Of a stretch of DNA of 6,993 bases, positions 1-6,705 are shown one piece after another; position 1 is the first letter of the stretch, and every line of letters begins with the position of its first letter. Source of the DNA: Acidobacteriota bacterium (lineage in GTDB: Bacteria; Acidobacteriota; Vicinamibacteria; Vicinamibacterales; UBA8438). The stretch is from positions 1,212-8,204 of the forward strand of contig WTGR01000269.1 of assembly GCA_011523485.1 (NCBI GenBank), given 5' to 3'. Below the pieces are notes generated by a model. It did not search any database, was not told the DNA's origin, and was given only the letters and a program-made list of their open reading frames with translations. The translations under genes and the position numbers were made by a program.

Positions 1-1961
1 CGTTGTATCCCGAGGTCGCGGCCAACGCGGCGCAGTGTCGGGAGTGGGTGGAGCTCTTCGCCGCCGACGAAATCGCGGGCGACCTGACCAACGGCAACAC
101 GAGGTGGAGCGATCCGCCGACGGTCGACTTTCTCAAGGCGAATCCGTACCTTGTCGTAGACACGCGGCACTTCGACCGCGACTTCACCGACCGCCTGCTG
201 GAGGCGCTCTCGGACGCCGGGCCGCTGGATGAGCAGACGGACGGGCTACTGGTGCACGGCGAGAACTTCCAGGCGTTGCGCCTGCTTGAGTCGCGATACA
301 GGGGGCAGGTCGAGTGCATATACATCGATCCGCCGTACAACACGGCGTCCTCGTCCATTCTGTACAAGAACGATCACAAGGACTCGTCGTGGCTGTCGCT
401 GATGGAGAACCGGCTGGAGCTGGCCGGCAGGATGCTCGCGGACGACGGCATGTTGTGCTGCGCCATCGACGACGAGGAAGCGTGGCGGTTGCGGGCGTTG
501 CTGCTGCGGATTCTCGATCGGGAGATCGGCGTTACGCCGGTCCGCTCGACCCCGGTCGGACGGACGTCGCGCGGAAAGCTCTCGCCGACGCACGAGTATG
601 CGTTCTTCCACGGCCGGGAGAACGCCGCACCCGGGTCACTGCTCAAGACGGAACGGGAGAAGCAGCGCTACCCATACTCGGACGAACACGGGCGGTACGC
701 CTGGCGCAATCTGCTGCGGACGGGAACCGGTGACATGCGGGCCGACCGGCCTACCCTGTTCTATCCGATTTACGTCGGCGATGATGACGCCCTCCGCATT
801 CCGAAACTGGAATGGGACGACAAGGCCGACGAGTACCGCGTTCTGGAAGGTCCTCGCGAGAACGAAACCATCGTGTTGCCGGTCAGGGAACAGAACGGCG
901 AAACCGTAGAGAAGCGCTGGGAGCATGGGTGGGAGCGTGTTTCCGGTCGGATCAGCGAATACCGCGTGCAGCGGAACGGCGACGCGTCGGGCGGACAGGC
1001 CGTCAGCATCCATTTCGTCCAGCGCATGGACGAGTCGTCCGCGCCGAAGACCTGGTGGGGCGACGCCAGGTATGCCTCGTCGAACCACGGCGCGATGGTG
1101 CTCAAGAATCTCTTCGTGGAGAACCCCTTCGATTTTCCCAAGTCCGTCGCCCTCGTGGAGGACTGCATCCGCACCGCGGGCGGCGTCGAACGCGGTGCGC
1201 AGATCGTCGATTTTTTCGCCGGGTCCGGCACGACCGGTCACGCGGTCGTCAATCTCAACCGGGAAGACGGCGGACGGAGACGATACGTTCTCGTGGAGAT
1301 GGGCCGGCATTTCGACACCGTGATCCTGCCGCGCATGAAGAAGGTCGTGTACTCGCCGGACTGGAAGGACGGCAGGCCGGTCTCTCGCAAAGGGGTGTCG
1401 CAGCTCTTCGTGTACGTCCGTCTCGAGTCGTATGAAGATACGATGGATAGCCTGGAGGTGGCCCCGTCGTCGAACGAGCGAGAAGCATTGCTGGCCGGGA
1501 GTTCGGAACTCGCCGAGGACTACCGGTTGCGCTATGCACTCGGTGTCGAGACATCCGGCAGCGCGTGTCTGCTCGGCAAGGAGTTCACGGACCCTTTCGC
1601 ATACAGGCTTTCCGTCGTGCGGGACGGTGTGCGCCAGGAGGTGCAGGTCGATCTGCCGGAGACGTTCAACTATCTGATCGGCCTGCGGGTCGAGTCGCGC
1701 CGTCGGGTCGACGGTGTGCTGGCCATCACCGGCATCGACGCCGGTGGCAGGCGCTGCCTGATTCTATGGCGGAATCTCGACGAGGTGGACCATGGCGCAC
1801 TGGACACCTGGTTCGAACGCAACCGGGAGTCGTTCCGCGAGCAGCTCGATGTCGTCTATGCGAACGGCGACCATACGCTCAATGCGATGCGGAAACCGGG
1901 CGAGACCTGGAGCGCAGAAGCCATGGAGCCGATTCTCAGGAAAGCGATGTTCGAGGAGTGA
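1..1961 (+). CDS. mod: Type III restriction-modification methyltransferase (Mod), 5'-truncated by the window edge
   Basis: This is the modification subunit of a type III R-M system. It transfers a methyl group from S-adenosylmethionine to a base (normally adenine N6) in the recognition site, and it also supplies site recognition to the Res complex. About 652 residues are visible; the frame is open at the left edge. Counting from the codon at position 3, DPPY (motif IV, catalytic) lies at residues 109-112 and DFFAGSGTT (motif I, SAM binding) at 403-411, the beta-class order. The roughly 290 residues between them should hold the target-recognition domain. An FDFPKSVALVEDCIR segment precedes motif I. 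The C-terminal part ends in MFEE, as I recall for this family, so the 3' end looks intact. The TTG at position 3 reads as an internal leucine: the segment LYPEVAANAAQ resembles a mid-protein stretch of the long (roughly 1000-residue) Mod subfamily, so several hundred N-terminal residues probably lie outside the window. No simple-sequence repeat of the phase-variation type is visible in this part. Confidence 0.93.
   Translation, partial: LYPEVAANAAQCREWVELFAADEIAGDLTNGNTRWSDPPTVDFLKANPYLVVDTRHFDRDFTDRLLEALSDAGPLDEQTDGLLVHGENFQALRLLESRYRGQVECIYIDPPYNTASSSILYKNDHKDSSWLSLMENRLELAGRMLADDGMLCCAIDDEEAWRLRALLLRILDREIGVTPVRSTPVGRTSRGKLSPTHEYAFFHGRENAAPGSLLKTEREKQRYPYSDEHGRYAWRNLLRTGTGDMRADRPTLFYPIYVGDDDALRIPKLEWDDKADEYRVLEGPRENETIVLPVREQNGETVEKRWEHGWERVSGRISEYRVQRNGDASGGQAVSIHFVQRMDESSAPKTWWGDARYASSNHGAMVLKNLFVENPFDFPKSVALVEDCIRTAGGVERGAQIVDFFAGSGTTGHAVVNLNREDGGRRRYVLVEMGRHFDTVILPRMKKVVYSPDWKDGRPVSRKGVSQLFVYVRLESYEDTMDSLEVAPSSNEREALLAGSSELAEDYRLRYALGVETSGSACLLGKEFTDPFAYRLSVVRDGVRQEVQVDLPETFNYLIGLRVESRRRVDGVLAITGIDAGGRRCLILWRNLDEVDHGALDTWFERNRESFREQLDVVYANGDHTLNAMRKPGETWSAEAMEPILRKAMFEE
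1953..1958 (+). promoter_or_regulatory. Shine-Dalgarno site for the micro-ORF between mod and res
   Basis: GAGGAG lies inside the last codons of mod, with 10 nt between it and the ATG at 1969. It is the best ribosome-binding sequence in the mod-res junction. The two possible res starts (1995 and 2082) have nothing as good in front of them. The site therefore points to initiation at 1969 rather than directly at res. The spacing is slightly longer than ideal. Confidence 0.45.
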
Positions 1962-1968
1962 CCTGCAG

Positions 1969-2085
1969 ATGCCGGACAGCCTTCGAATTGCGGGATGGAC
2001 CGGCTTTGTGAAGGAATTGTCGGAGAGTCCGGACCCGGCAAGGATGGCTGCGTTCGGCGCGTGTTTGCTTCGGAACGTGTCATGA
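1969..2085 (+). CDS. Candidate 38-residue leader or coupling peptide between mod and res
   Basis: A short frame (begins MPDSLRIAGW, ends LLRNVS) starts 7 nt after the mod stop, behind GAGGAG. Its TGA stop (2083-2085) overlaps the ATG at 2082 of res as ATGA. This is the classic layout for translational coupling, where ribosomes ending one frame restart on the next. The peptide has no recognisable domain, signal peptide or clear membrane segment. It could be a real small protein, a leader whose translation sets the Res:Mod ratio, or a chance open frame in GC-rich DNA. If res instead begins at 1995, the two frames would overlap extensively in different phases. The layout is seen in the sequence; a coding role is inferred. 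Confidence 0.35.
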   Translation: MPDSLRIAGWTGFVKELSESPDPARMAAFGACLLRNVS

Positions 2086-5000
2086 GACGACGGAAGGAGA
2101 ACGCGCCTCTCGAGAAGCACCTGGCCCTGCACACCTTCATGTGCCGGGAGTTCGGCTATCTGGGCACCGACCGCATGCTCGACGACTTGCGGGGCGTGCC
2201 GTCGGCGTTTCCGAGCGTCGGCGAGAGCGAGTACGCGCGCGCGCTCTACGTGAACCCGGCGCGCGCTCAGGTGACCCGCGAGCGGCTCGTCGAGTACGAC
2301 GCGAACATCCGGACGCACAGCGTTCGGTTGCGGATGACCGCAGATCACGGCCGGACCTGGAAGCCGCACCAGTACATCGCGCTTCTGTTCACCGAGCACT
2401 ACCTGCGCCGGTATTTCGGCGATCCGGACGCGCTCCGCAAGGATCTCGATCTGGCGCGGAGACAGGAACGCGAGATGCTCGCCATGCCGGAGTACACGCC
2501 GGACGATCTGCGGGTGCTGGCGTTCCAGAGTGCGACGGGGTCCGGCAAGACGCTCCTGATGCACGCGCACATCCTGCAGTACCGACACTACCTGGGTCGC
2601 GCCGGCGGACGGCTGAACAACGTCGTGCTGCTGACGCCGAACGAGCAGATGTCGGCGCAGCACGAGCGCGAGCTGCACGCGAGCGGACTCCACGCGCGGT
2701 TGTTCTCCAGCGAGGCCGGCGCGGACCTGTTCCAGCCGGTCGAGATTCTCGACCTGAACAAGCTGGCGGAGAAGAAAGGCGTCAAGCGCGTTGCCGTGCG
2801 GGACTTCGGCGACGACAACCTGGTGCTGGTCGACGAGGGGCACCTGGGCGCGTCGGGGAAGGTCTGGCGCGAGCGCCGCAGGGAGCTGTCGAGCGGAGGG
2901 TTCACGTTCGAGTACTCCGCCACGTTCAACCAGGTGGTGGGCGGCAAGGATCCGGATCTGCTGCACGCCTACGGCAAGTGTCTGTTGTTCGACTACACGT
3001 ACCGGCGCTTCCACGCCGACGGCTACGGCAAGGACTACGCGATCTCCAACCTGCCGCACGGTGCGGAGGACGAGAACAGCGGCATGTACCTGCTCGGCTG
3101 CCTGCTGACGTTCTACCAGCAGTGCCGCATCTGGCGGGACAAGGCGGCGGGATGGAAGTCGTTCAACCCGGCAAAGCCACTGTGGGTGTTCCTCGGCAAG
3201 ACGGTGTCGGGGTCCAGCAAGGCGGATCGGGCGACCCGCTCCGACGTCGTTCGCATCCTGACGTTTCTCGGATGGGTGCTCGCCCGCGGCGAAACCGTGC
3301 GTTCGATGATTGCACGGCTTCTGGAGGGACGCTCGGGGCTGCTGGGCGAAGCCGGCGCCGACTACTTCGCCGGCCGCTTCGGGCACGTGCCGCGGACCGG
3401 AACCGATCTCTACGCCGATATGTGCAATCTCCTGTTCAATGGGCAGGGGCGGCTGCACGTCGTCTATCTCACGGCCGGCGAGGGCGAGCTGCACCTGCGC
3501 GTAGCCGACAACCCACCCTTCGGCGTGGTCAACGTGGGAGACTCCGCGGCGCTCTACAAGCTGCTGGCCGAAGCCGCCAATCCGGATTTCGACGTCGACC
3601 GGGAACTGGGCTTCGCCGCGCGGCTGTTTGCCGACGTGGATCGGCCGGATTCGACGGTGAACGTCGTCATCGGGGCGCGCCGCTTCATTGCCGGCTGGAA
3701 CTCGTGGCGTGTCGGCACGATGGGCCTGATGCATGTCGGCGTGGGCGAGGGGCCGGAGATCATCCAGATGTTCGGGCGCGGCGTGCGCCTGAAGGGCTGG
3801 AACATGAGTCTCAAGCGGCATCGCGAGAGCGGGGCCGAGCTGCCGAACGATAGCGCGGAGCTGCAGGAACTGGAGACGCTCCACATCTTCGGCCTGCGCG
3901 CCACTTACATGCAGACCTTCCGCGAGCTGCTGCAGGCGGAAGGGATGCGGGTCGACCGCGAGACGATCACGCTGCCGGTCACGTGGAACTTCGGCAGGCA
4001 GAACAGGCTGAAGCTGATCCGGCTGCAGGAGGGGCCGAAGTACGACCACTCCGACCAGCGTCCTGTGCTGCCGAACCCCGGGGACCGGGCCAGTCCATCG
4101 GATGTCGAGATGGACCTCCACTCACGCTTGCAGGCCGTGCGCTCCGGCGACGTTGCGGGCGAGAGGGATGTGGAGCGGCCGGCCGTCAAGCTCGACCCGA
4201 CGTACGTGGCACTCTTCGACAGAACGCGTATCCGGGATGCACTGGCGACACACAAGCGGCGGAAGGGTTGGCACAATCTCGTCATCCGGCCGGAGACGGT
4301 GGAGCGGCTCCTCGAGAGCGATGCGTGGTACAGGCTTCTTGCGCCCCCGGAGCGGATGCAGGTGAGGCGGTTCGAGGACATCCGTGCCCTAGAGCGCATC
4401 GCGGTCGATCTCATCACCGAGTACGCCTCGGCGTACTGGGAACGGGAACGTCGGCAGTGGGAGCGCGATCGGATCGAGGTCGTCAGGCTGGACGAGAACG
4501 ATCCGAACAATATCGGCGAGTACCGTCTGTCCATCGACGCGGCCGAGACCCGCTTGATCGAGGATGTGCGCGAGCTTGCGGAGACACTTCAGGCAGGTCA
4601 CCGCTACCATCTGAAGCTCGGCGTCCTCAAGATCGACGCGCACGCCTACTACCCGCTGCTGCACGCCGACAAGGGCTGCAAGGTCACCATCCAGCCGGTC
4701 GCCCTCGACAGGAACGAGAAGACGCTGGTCGAGGTCCTGGGCGATCTGGCCGAGCGTCGGGATCCCTGTCTGTTGGGGAGAGAGCTATACTTGATCCGCA
4801 ATCTGTCGCGCGGCCGGGGCGTATCGTTCTTTGACGACTACACCTACTATCCGGACTTCATCGTCTGGCTGATCGACGACGATAGTCAGCACGTCATCTT
4901 CCTGGACCCGAAGGGCCTCGTCCGGTACGGCCCGAAGGAACGGAAGAAGGTGAGGCTCCACACGGAGATCAAGCAGATCGAGGAGCGCGTGCGGGCCTCT

Positions 5001-5159
5001 GACCCGGAGCTACGCCTGCATGCGTACGTGCTATCGGTGACCCCACCGGACGCGATCGGCGACGAGCTGCGCCCGCGGGAGGAGTGGGAGCGGCAGGGCG
5101 TGTACTTCCTGAGCGAGCCGGACTGTCTGAAGCAGGTCATCGGCCACGCGCTGGGGTAG
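2082..5159 (+). CDS. res: Type III restriction endonuclease subunit (Res), SF2 helicase plus PD-(D/E)XK nuclease
   Basis: This is the ATP-dependent restriction subunit that joins Mod to translocate or slide on DNA and cut it. With the start at 2082 it has 1025 residues, a normal size for the family. Motifs in order: Walker A ATGSGKT at 151-157, Walker B/motif II DEGH at 251-254, motif III SATF at 279-282, GWNSWRV (motif V region, typical of type III Res) at 538-544, and motif VI QMFGRGVR at 562-569. A long linker and C-terminal domain follow. The nuclease signature is P-D at 924-925, then D-P-K at 942-944, giving PD-X16-DxK. All key helicase and nuclease residues look intact, so the enzyme should be active. 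Start choice: an in-frame ATG at 1995 would add 29 residues but has no ribosome-binding site. The ATG at 2082 has a weak GGAA 6 nt upstream, overlaps the micro-ORF stop, and begins just before the conserved-looking EKHLALHTFMCREFGY. The stop is a tandem TAGTAG. Confidence 0.93.
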   Translation: MRRRKENAPLEKHLALHTFMCREFGYLGTDRMLDDLRGVPSAFPSVGESEYARALYVNPARAQVTRERLVEYDANIRTHSVRLRMTADHGRTWKPHQYIALLFTEHYLRRYFGDPDALRKDLDLARRQEREMLAMPEYTPDDLRVLAFQSATGSGKTLLMHAHILQYRHYLGRAGGRLNNVVLLTPNEQMSAQHERELHASGLHARLFSSEAGADLFQPVEILDLNKLAEKKGVKRVAVRDFGDDNLVLVDEGHLGASGKVWRERRRELSSGGFTFEYSATFNQVVGGKDPDLLHAYGKCLLFDYTYRRFHADGYGKDYAISNLPHGAEDENSGMYLLGCLLTFYQQCRIWRDKAAGWKSFNPAKPLWVFLGKTVSGSSKADRATRSDVVRILTFLGWVLARGETVRSMIARLLEGRSGLLGEAGADYFAGRFGHVPRTGTDLYADMCNLLFNGQGRLHVVYLTAGEGELHLRVADNPPFGVVNVGDSAALYKLLAEAANPDFDVDRELGFAARLFADVDRPDSTVNVVIGARRFIAGWNSWRVGTMGLMHVGVGEGPEIIQMFGRGVRLKGWNMSLKRHRESGAELPNDSAELQELETLHIFGLRATYMQTFRELLQAEGMRVDRETITLPVTWNFGRQNRLKLIRLQEGPKYDHSDQRPVLPNPGDRASPSDVEMDLHSRLQAVRSGDVAGERDVERPAVKLDPTYVALFDRTRIRDALATHKRRKGWHNLVIRPETVERLLESDAWYRLLAPPERMQVRRFEDIRALERIAVDLITEYASAYWERERRQWERDRIEVVRLDENDPNNIGEYRLSIDAAETRLIEDVRELAETLQAGHRYHLKLGVLKIDAHAYYPLLHADKGCKVTIQPVALDRNEKTLVEVLGDLAERRDPCLLGRELYLIRNLSRGRGVSFFDDYTYYPDFIVWLIDDDSQHVIFLDPKGLVRYGPKERKKVRLHTEIKQIEERVRASDPELRLHAYVLSVTPPDAIGDELRPREEWERQGVYFLSEPDCLKQVIGHALG

Positions 5160-5166
5160 TAGTACC

Positions 5167-5265
5167 ATGAGTCGTGCATCGAAGCGCCGCAATGGGGATT
5201 CCTCTTCTACTGGCATACTTGCGACGATTGGCGGGATCGTCGCCAAGAGAGAGAGTTGTGAGTAA
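5167..5265 (+). CDS. Candidate 32-residue small protein directly downstream of res
   Basis: A short frame (begins MSRASKRRNG) starts 7 nt after the res stop. GGGG (5153-5156) in the end of res, 10 nt upstream, is a possible weak ribosome-binding site. The product has a basic N-terminus (KRR at 7-8 and nearby) followed by a short hydrophobic run, TGILATIGGIVA (residues 15-26), then a polar tail. The run is too short for a confident membrane helix. Its TAA stop (5263-5265) touches the ATG of the next frame with no gap, as TAAATG. Codon third positions are less GC-rich than in res. I recognise no family. It may be a genuine micro-protein, a coupling leader for the next frame, or chance. Confidence 0.3.
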   Translation: MSRASKRRNGDSSSTGILATIGGIVAKRESCE

Positions 5266-5475
5266 ATGTCCAATGGTGACGAACAGGTTGTGAAGAGTAT
5301 CCCGGTGATCATGATCACGGTTCTGGCAATCATCGCCGTGGTGTCATCCGGTGGTGTTGTGTATATGGCAGTGTGGCAGAATGCGGAGCACATCCCTGAA
5401 GCGCTGGTCGCCATCGCGTCTGCGTCTCTCGGGGCGATTTCGCGGGACTTCAGCAAGTTGGTTATTGGGAAGTGA
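5266..5475 (+). CDS. Small hypothetical membrane protein, 69 residues
   Basis: The product has a short polar N-terminus, a strong hydrophobic segment at about residues 12-37 (IPVIMITVLAIIAVV and onward), and a second, shorter hydrophobic or amphipathic stretch at about 45-58 (ALVAIASASLGAI). It ends in a mixed polar tail, DFSKLVIGK. This suggests a one- or two-pass inner-membrane protein. A purine run AAGAGAGAGAG (5245-5255) 10 nt before the ATG could serve as ribosome-binding site, and the start abuts the previous stop as TAAATG. It is on the same strand as mod-res with no room for an obvious promoter, so it is probably co-transcribed. I recognise no family. Small membrane proteins near defence genes can be holin-like effectors or accessory factors, but nothing in the sequence proves either role here. 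Confidence 0.6.
   Translation: MSNGDEQVVKSIPVIMITVLAIIAVVSSGGVVYMAVWQNAEHIPEALVAIASASLGAISRDFSKLVIGK
5305..5318 (+). repeat. Perfect 14-bp palindrome with two GATC sites
   Basis: GTGATCATGATCAC is a perfect inverted repeat with no spacer, inside the membrane-segment codons of the 69-residue frame (Val-Ile-Met-Ile-Thr region). It could be a protein-binding site. A palindrome this long is expected by chance about once in every one or two windows of this size, and codon content explains it well, so a function is not implied. Confidence 0.4.
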
Positions 5476-5583
5476 GGCCAAGTGTCGAGAGCCGCTTACA
5501 CTGAGCGCAAACAGGATGCGGTAGTGGAACAAGGACGCTGAACGCACCAACCAGCTACCGCGCTCGACGCCATCGTGACGTTG

Positions 5584-5601
5584 GGCATGGACGGCATGGA
5601 C
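5584..5601 (+). repeat. Tandem duplication of a 9-bp unit
   Basis: GGCATGGAC occurs twice in direct succession (5584-5592 and 5593-5601), with identical copies. It lies immediately left of the hairpin. It may be a slippage product or part of a binding site; two copies are too few to say more. Confidence 0.7.
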
Positions 5602-5609
5602 AGACGGAC

Positions 5610-5639
5610 TGCCGGCGCTCGCCGACCGCGACGCCGGCA
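5610..5639. terminator. Strong hairpin between converging genes, possible bidirectional terminator
   Basis: TGCCGGCG (5610-5617) pairs perfectly with CGCCGGCA (5632-5639). Inside it, TCGC (5619-5622) pairs with GCGA (5628-5631) across a single bulged C, leaving a 5-base loop, CGACC. No T-run follows on either strand, so it is not a canonical Rho-independent terminator. Its place between two converging genes makes a termination or mRNA-end-protection role plausible. Confidence 0.4.
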
Positions 5640-5701
5640 TCGAACCCGCAGTGATCTGACACTCCCACAAGACGACAGCCACACCGGAATGTCTATCCAC
5701 G

Positions 5702-6454
5702 TCAGTCCGTGGTCGGGTTGCCCTCGTCGATGAGTCGGCCCTCTTTATCAACGTGAGGATATGCGACTGTTTCCCAGAAGTCTGTCTCACGATCGGAATC
5801 AATATCTGTCTGGAGGATTCGCAGGATGGCCGGCACGAGAGCCTTCATAACCTCCGTTGCATCTGCAAGTTGCTGGCGACCCTTTCCTTCGGGCCCGTAG
5901 GTCGTCCCACCGTGAAAAGTCTGGTTGCGCAGCGTATAGAGCCTGGAGAATACCTGCTTCAGCACGTAGCGGACTTCGGCGATGGATGCCTTGCTGCTCC
6001 TAAGGTACTTCGCAGAGCGATCGTTGGTCTTGTGGAACTCGGTGCGCCAGTCATCGTCTACTGCATAGTGTTCAACCCCGTTGTGCACGTAGTACCAGAA
6101 AAAACAGTATACGTACTGCTCACTCAACAGACGTGGCACCGGCCCGTGGAGTAACCCGTCCCCCTGCAAATCCGACAGTCTTGGCCCCCAAAGGACCCCT
6201 CGAATCGTTTGCTCGGTGTCTTTGTCGAGGAGCTTTCCCAGGAAGCCCTCCAGCTTGTTCCATTCTTTCTGTGCTGACCGTGCTGACCCGTTGTGCACGT
6301 TCGGGTCCAGTAATGCACGTCCGTCGGCCGCGTTAAACGCGACCCACAAGAAAATGAACTTGTCATCGTCGCACTTAGCATCAAGGCTGTGCTTGTACCA
6401 GCTTTCCGCGCGTCGCATTCGATCAGTGTTGTGTCGCGCTTGAAATTCGGTCAT
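5702..6454 (-). CDS. HEPN-domain protein, putative RNase
   Basis: The 250-residue product carries RNQTFH at residues 176-181, the R-X4-H catalytic motif of HEPN nucleases, in the setting RLYTLRNQTFHGGTTYG. This closely matches the RLYVLRNQ-x-x-HGGATW signature I recall from a widespread family of HEPN hypothetical proteins of about 250 residues. An N-terminal KFIFLWVAFNAADG (32-45) and a C-terminal DFWETVAYP (225-233) also fit that family. HEPN proteins with this motif cut RNA in toxin-antitoxin, abortive-infection and CRISPR-associated settings; activity here is inferred. No signal peptide or membrane helix is evident, so it should be cytoplasmic. The start at 6454 has an AAGAGA run just upstream and GGAGAG at 6467-6472 with 12 nt spacing. 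It is transcribed toward the R-M operon, with no partner antitoxin on its own strand in the window. Its base composition is lower in GC (for example 27 of 60 bases G or C at 6061-6120) than res or the right-hand gene, which suggests separate acquisition. Confidence 0.85.
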   Translation of the reverse strand: MTEFQARHNTDRMRRAESWYKHSLDAKCDDDKFIFLWVAFNAADGRALLDPNVHNGSARSAQKEWNKLEGFLGKLLDKDTEQTIRGVLWGPRLSDLQGDGLLHGPVPRLLSEQYVYCFFWYYVHNGVEHYAVDDDWRTEFHKTNDRSAKYLRSSKASIAEVRYVLKQVFSRLYTLRNQTFHGGTTYGPEGKGRQQLADATEVMKALVPAILRILQTDIDSDRETDFWETVAYPHVDKEGRLIDEGNPTTD

Positions 6455-6705
6455 TCTCTTTTGTGGCTCTCCGGGCTAGCTCCGATGTGGGTTCGCGGGC
6501 TCGGTCTGTCGTTCCTGCGCTGCCCTGCCGTATCACTTTGGCACCTTGCGCTCCTGCCCGCCGGCGCCGTGCCCCTGGTGTCGCTCGACCGGCTGCGAGA
6601 TGGCGAAGCTCGCGATCCCACGGCCCACGCTGATGTCGTGCGGATCCAACCGTGCAGTTTCGCCCCGGCAGCCGGTTCTCAGCCAGGTCCGGGCCAGAAT
6701 GGCGA
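6455..6705. other. Gap between the HEPN gene and the dehydrogenase gene, no supported gene
   Basis: The 251 bases lie downstream of the dehydrogenase stop and upstream of the HEPN start, both on the - strand, so they should contain the HEPN promoter and any dehydrogenase terminator. I found no convincing -35/-10 pair and no hairpin with a T-run. A - strand frame of roughly 55-60 codons crosses the dehydrogenase stop in another phase (contains ISVGRGIASFAISQ) but has no recognisable start or family. GC content rises toward the right end. Confidence 0.5.

Larger units (their letters stand above)
5476..5701. other. Convergent intergenic gap with no supported gene
   Basis: This stretch lies between the end of the + strand small-protein frame and the end of the - strand HEPN gene. 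It holds a tandem 9-bp duplication and a strong hairpin, listed separately. Short open frames exist on both strands, but none has a convincing start, recognisable product or supporting context. The gap is where transcription from both sides must end. Confidence 0.6.

Noticed and set aside
1995..2081. Extending res to the upstream in-frame ATG at 1995
   Set aside because: There is no ribosome-binding site in front of it, and the extra 29 residues look unlike the family's start. The ATG at 2082 has a weak GGAA and the ATGA overlap. It is not fully excluded.
2141..3853. A 570-codon + strand frame inside res in another phase
   Set aside because: The product is dominated by arginine, alanine and glycine, as expected from shifted GC-rich codons, and it overlaps the helicase domain of a clearly real gene.
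1764..4121. A very long open frame on the - strand (785 codons) opposite the end of mod and the front of res
   Set aside because: It lies antisense to genes with intact, ordered family motifs. Its arginine, valine and glutamine-rich product looks like a shadow frame of GC-rich codons, and no domain is recognisable.
5482..5541. A 19-codon frame starting with GTG just after the 69-residue gene (begins VSRAAYTERKQ)
   Set aside because: It faintly resembles the start of some transposase OrfA proteins, but it is far too short and lacks any downstream continuation or terminal repeats.
5344..5802. A 152-codon - strand frame across the convergent gap
   Set aside because: It overlaps the ends of both neighbouring genes, has no ribosome-binding site or recognisable family, and reads as low-complexity shadow sequence.
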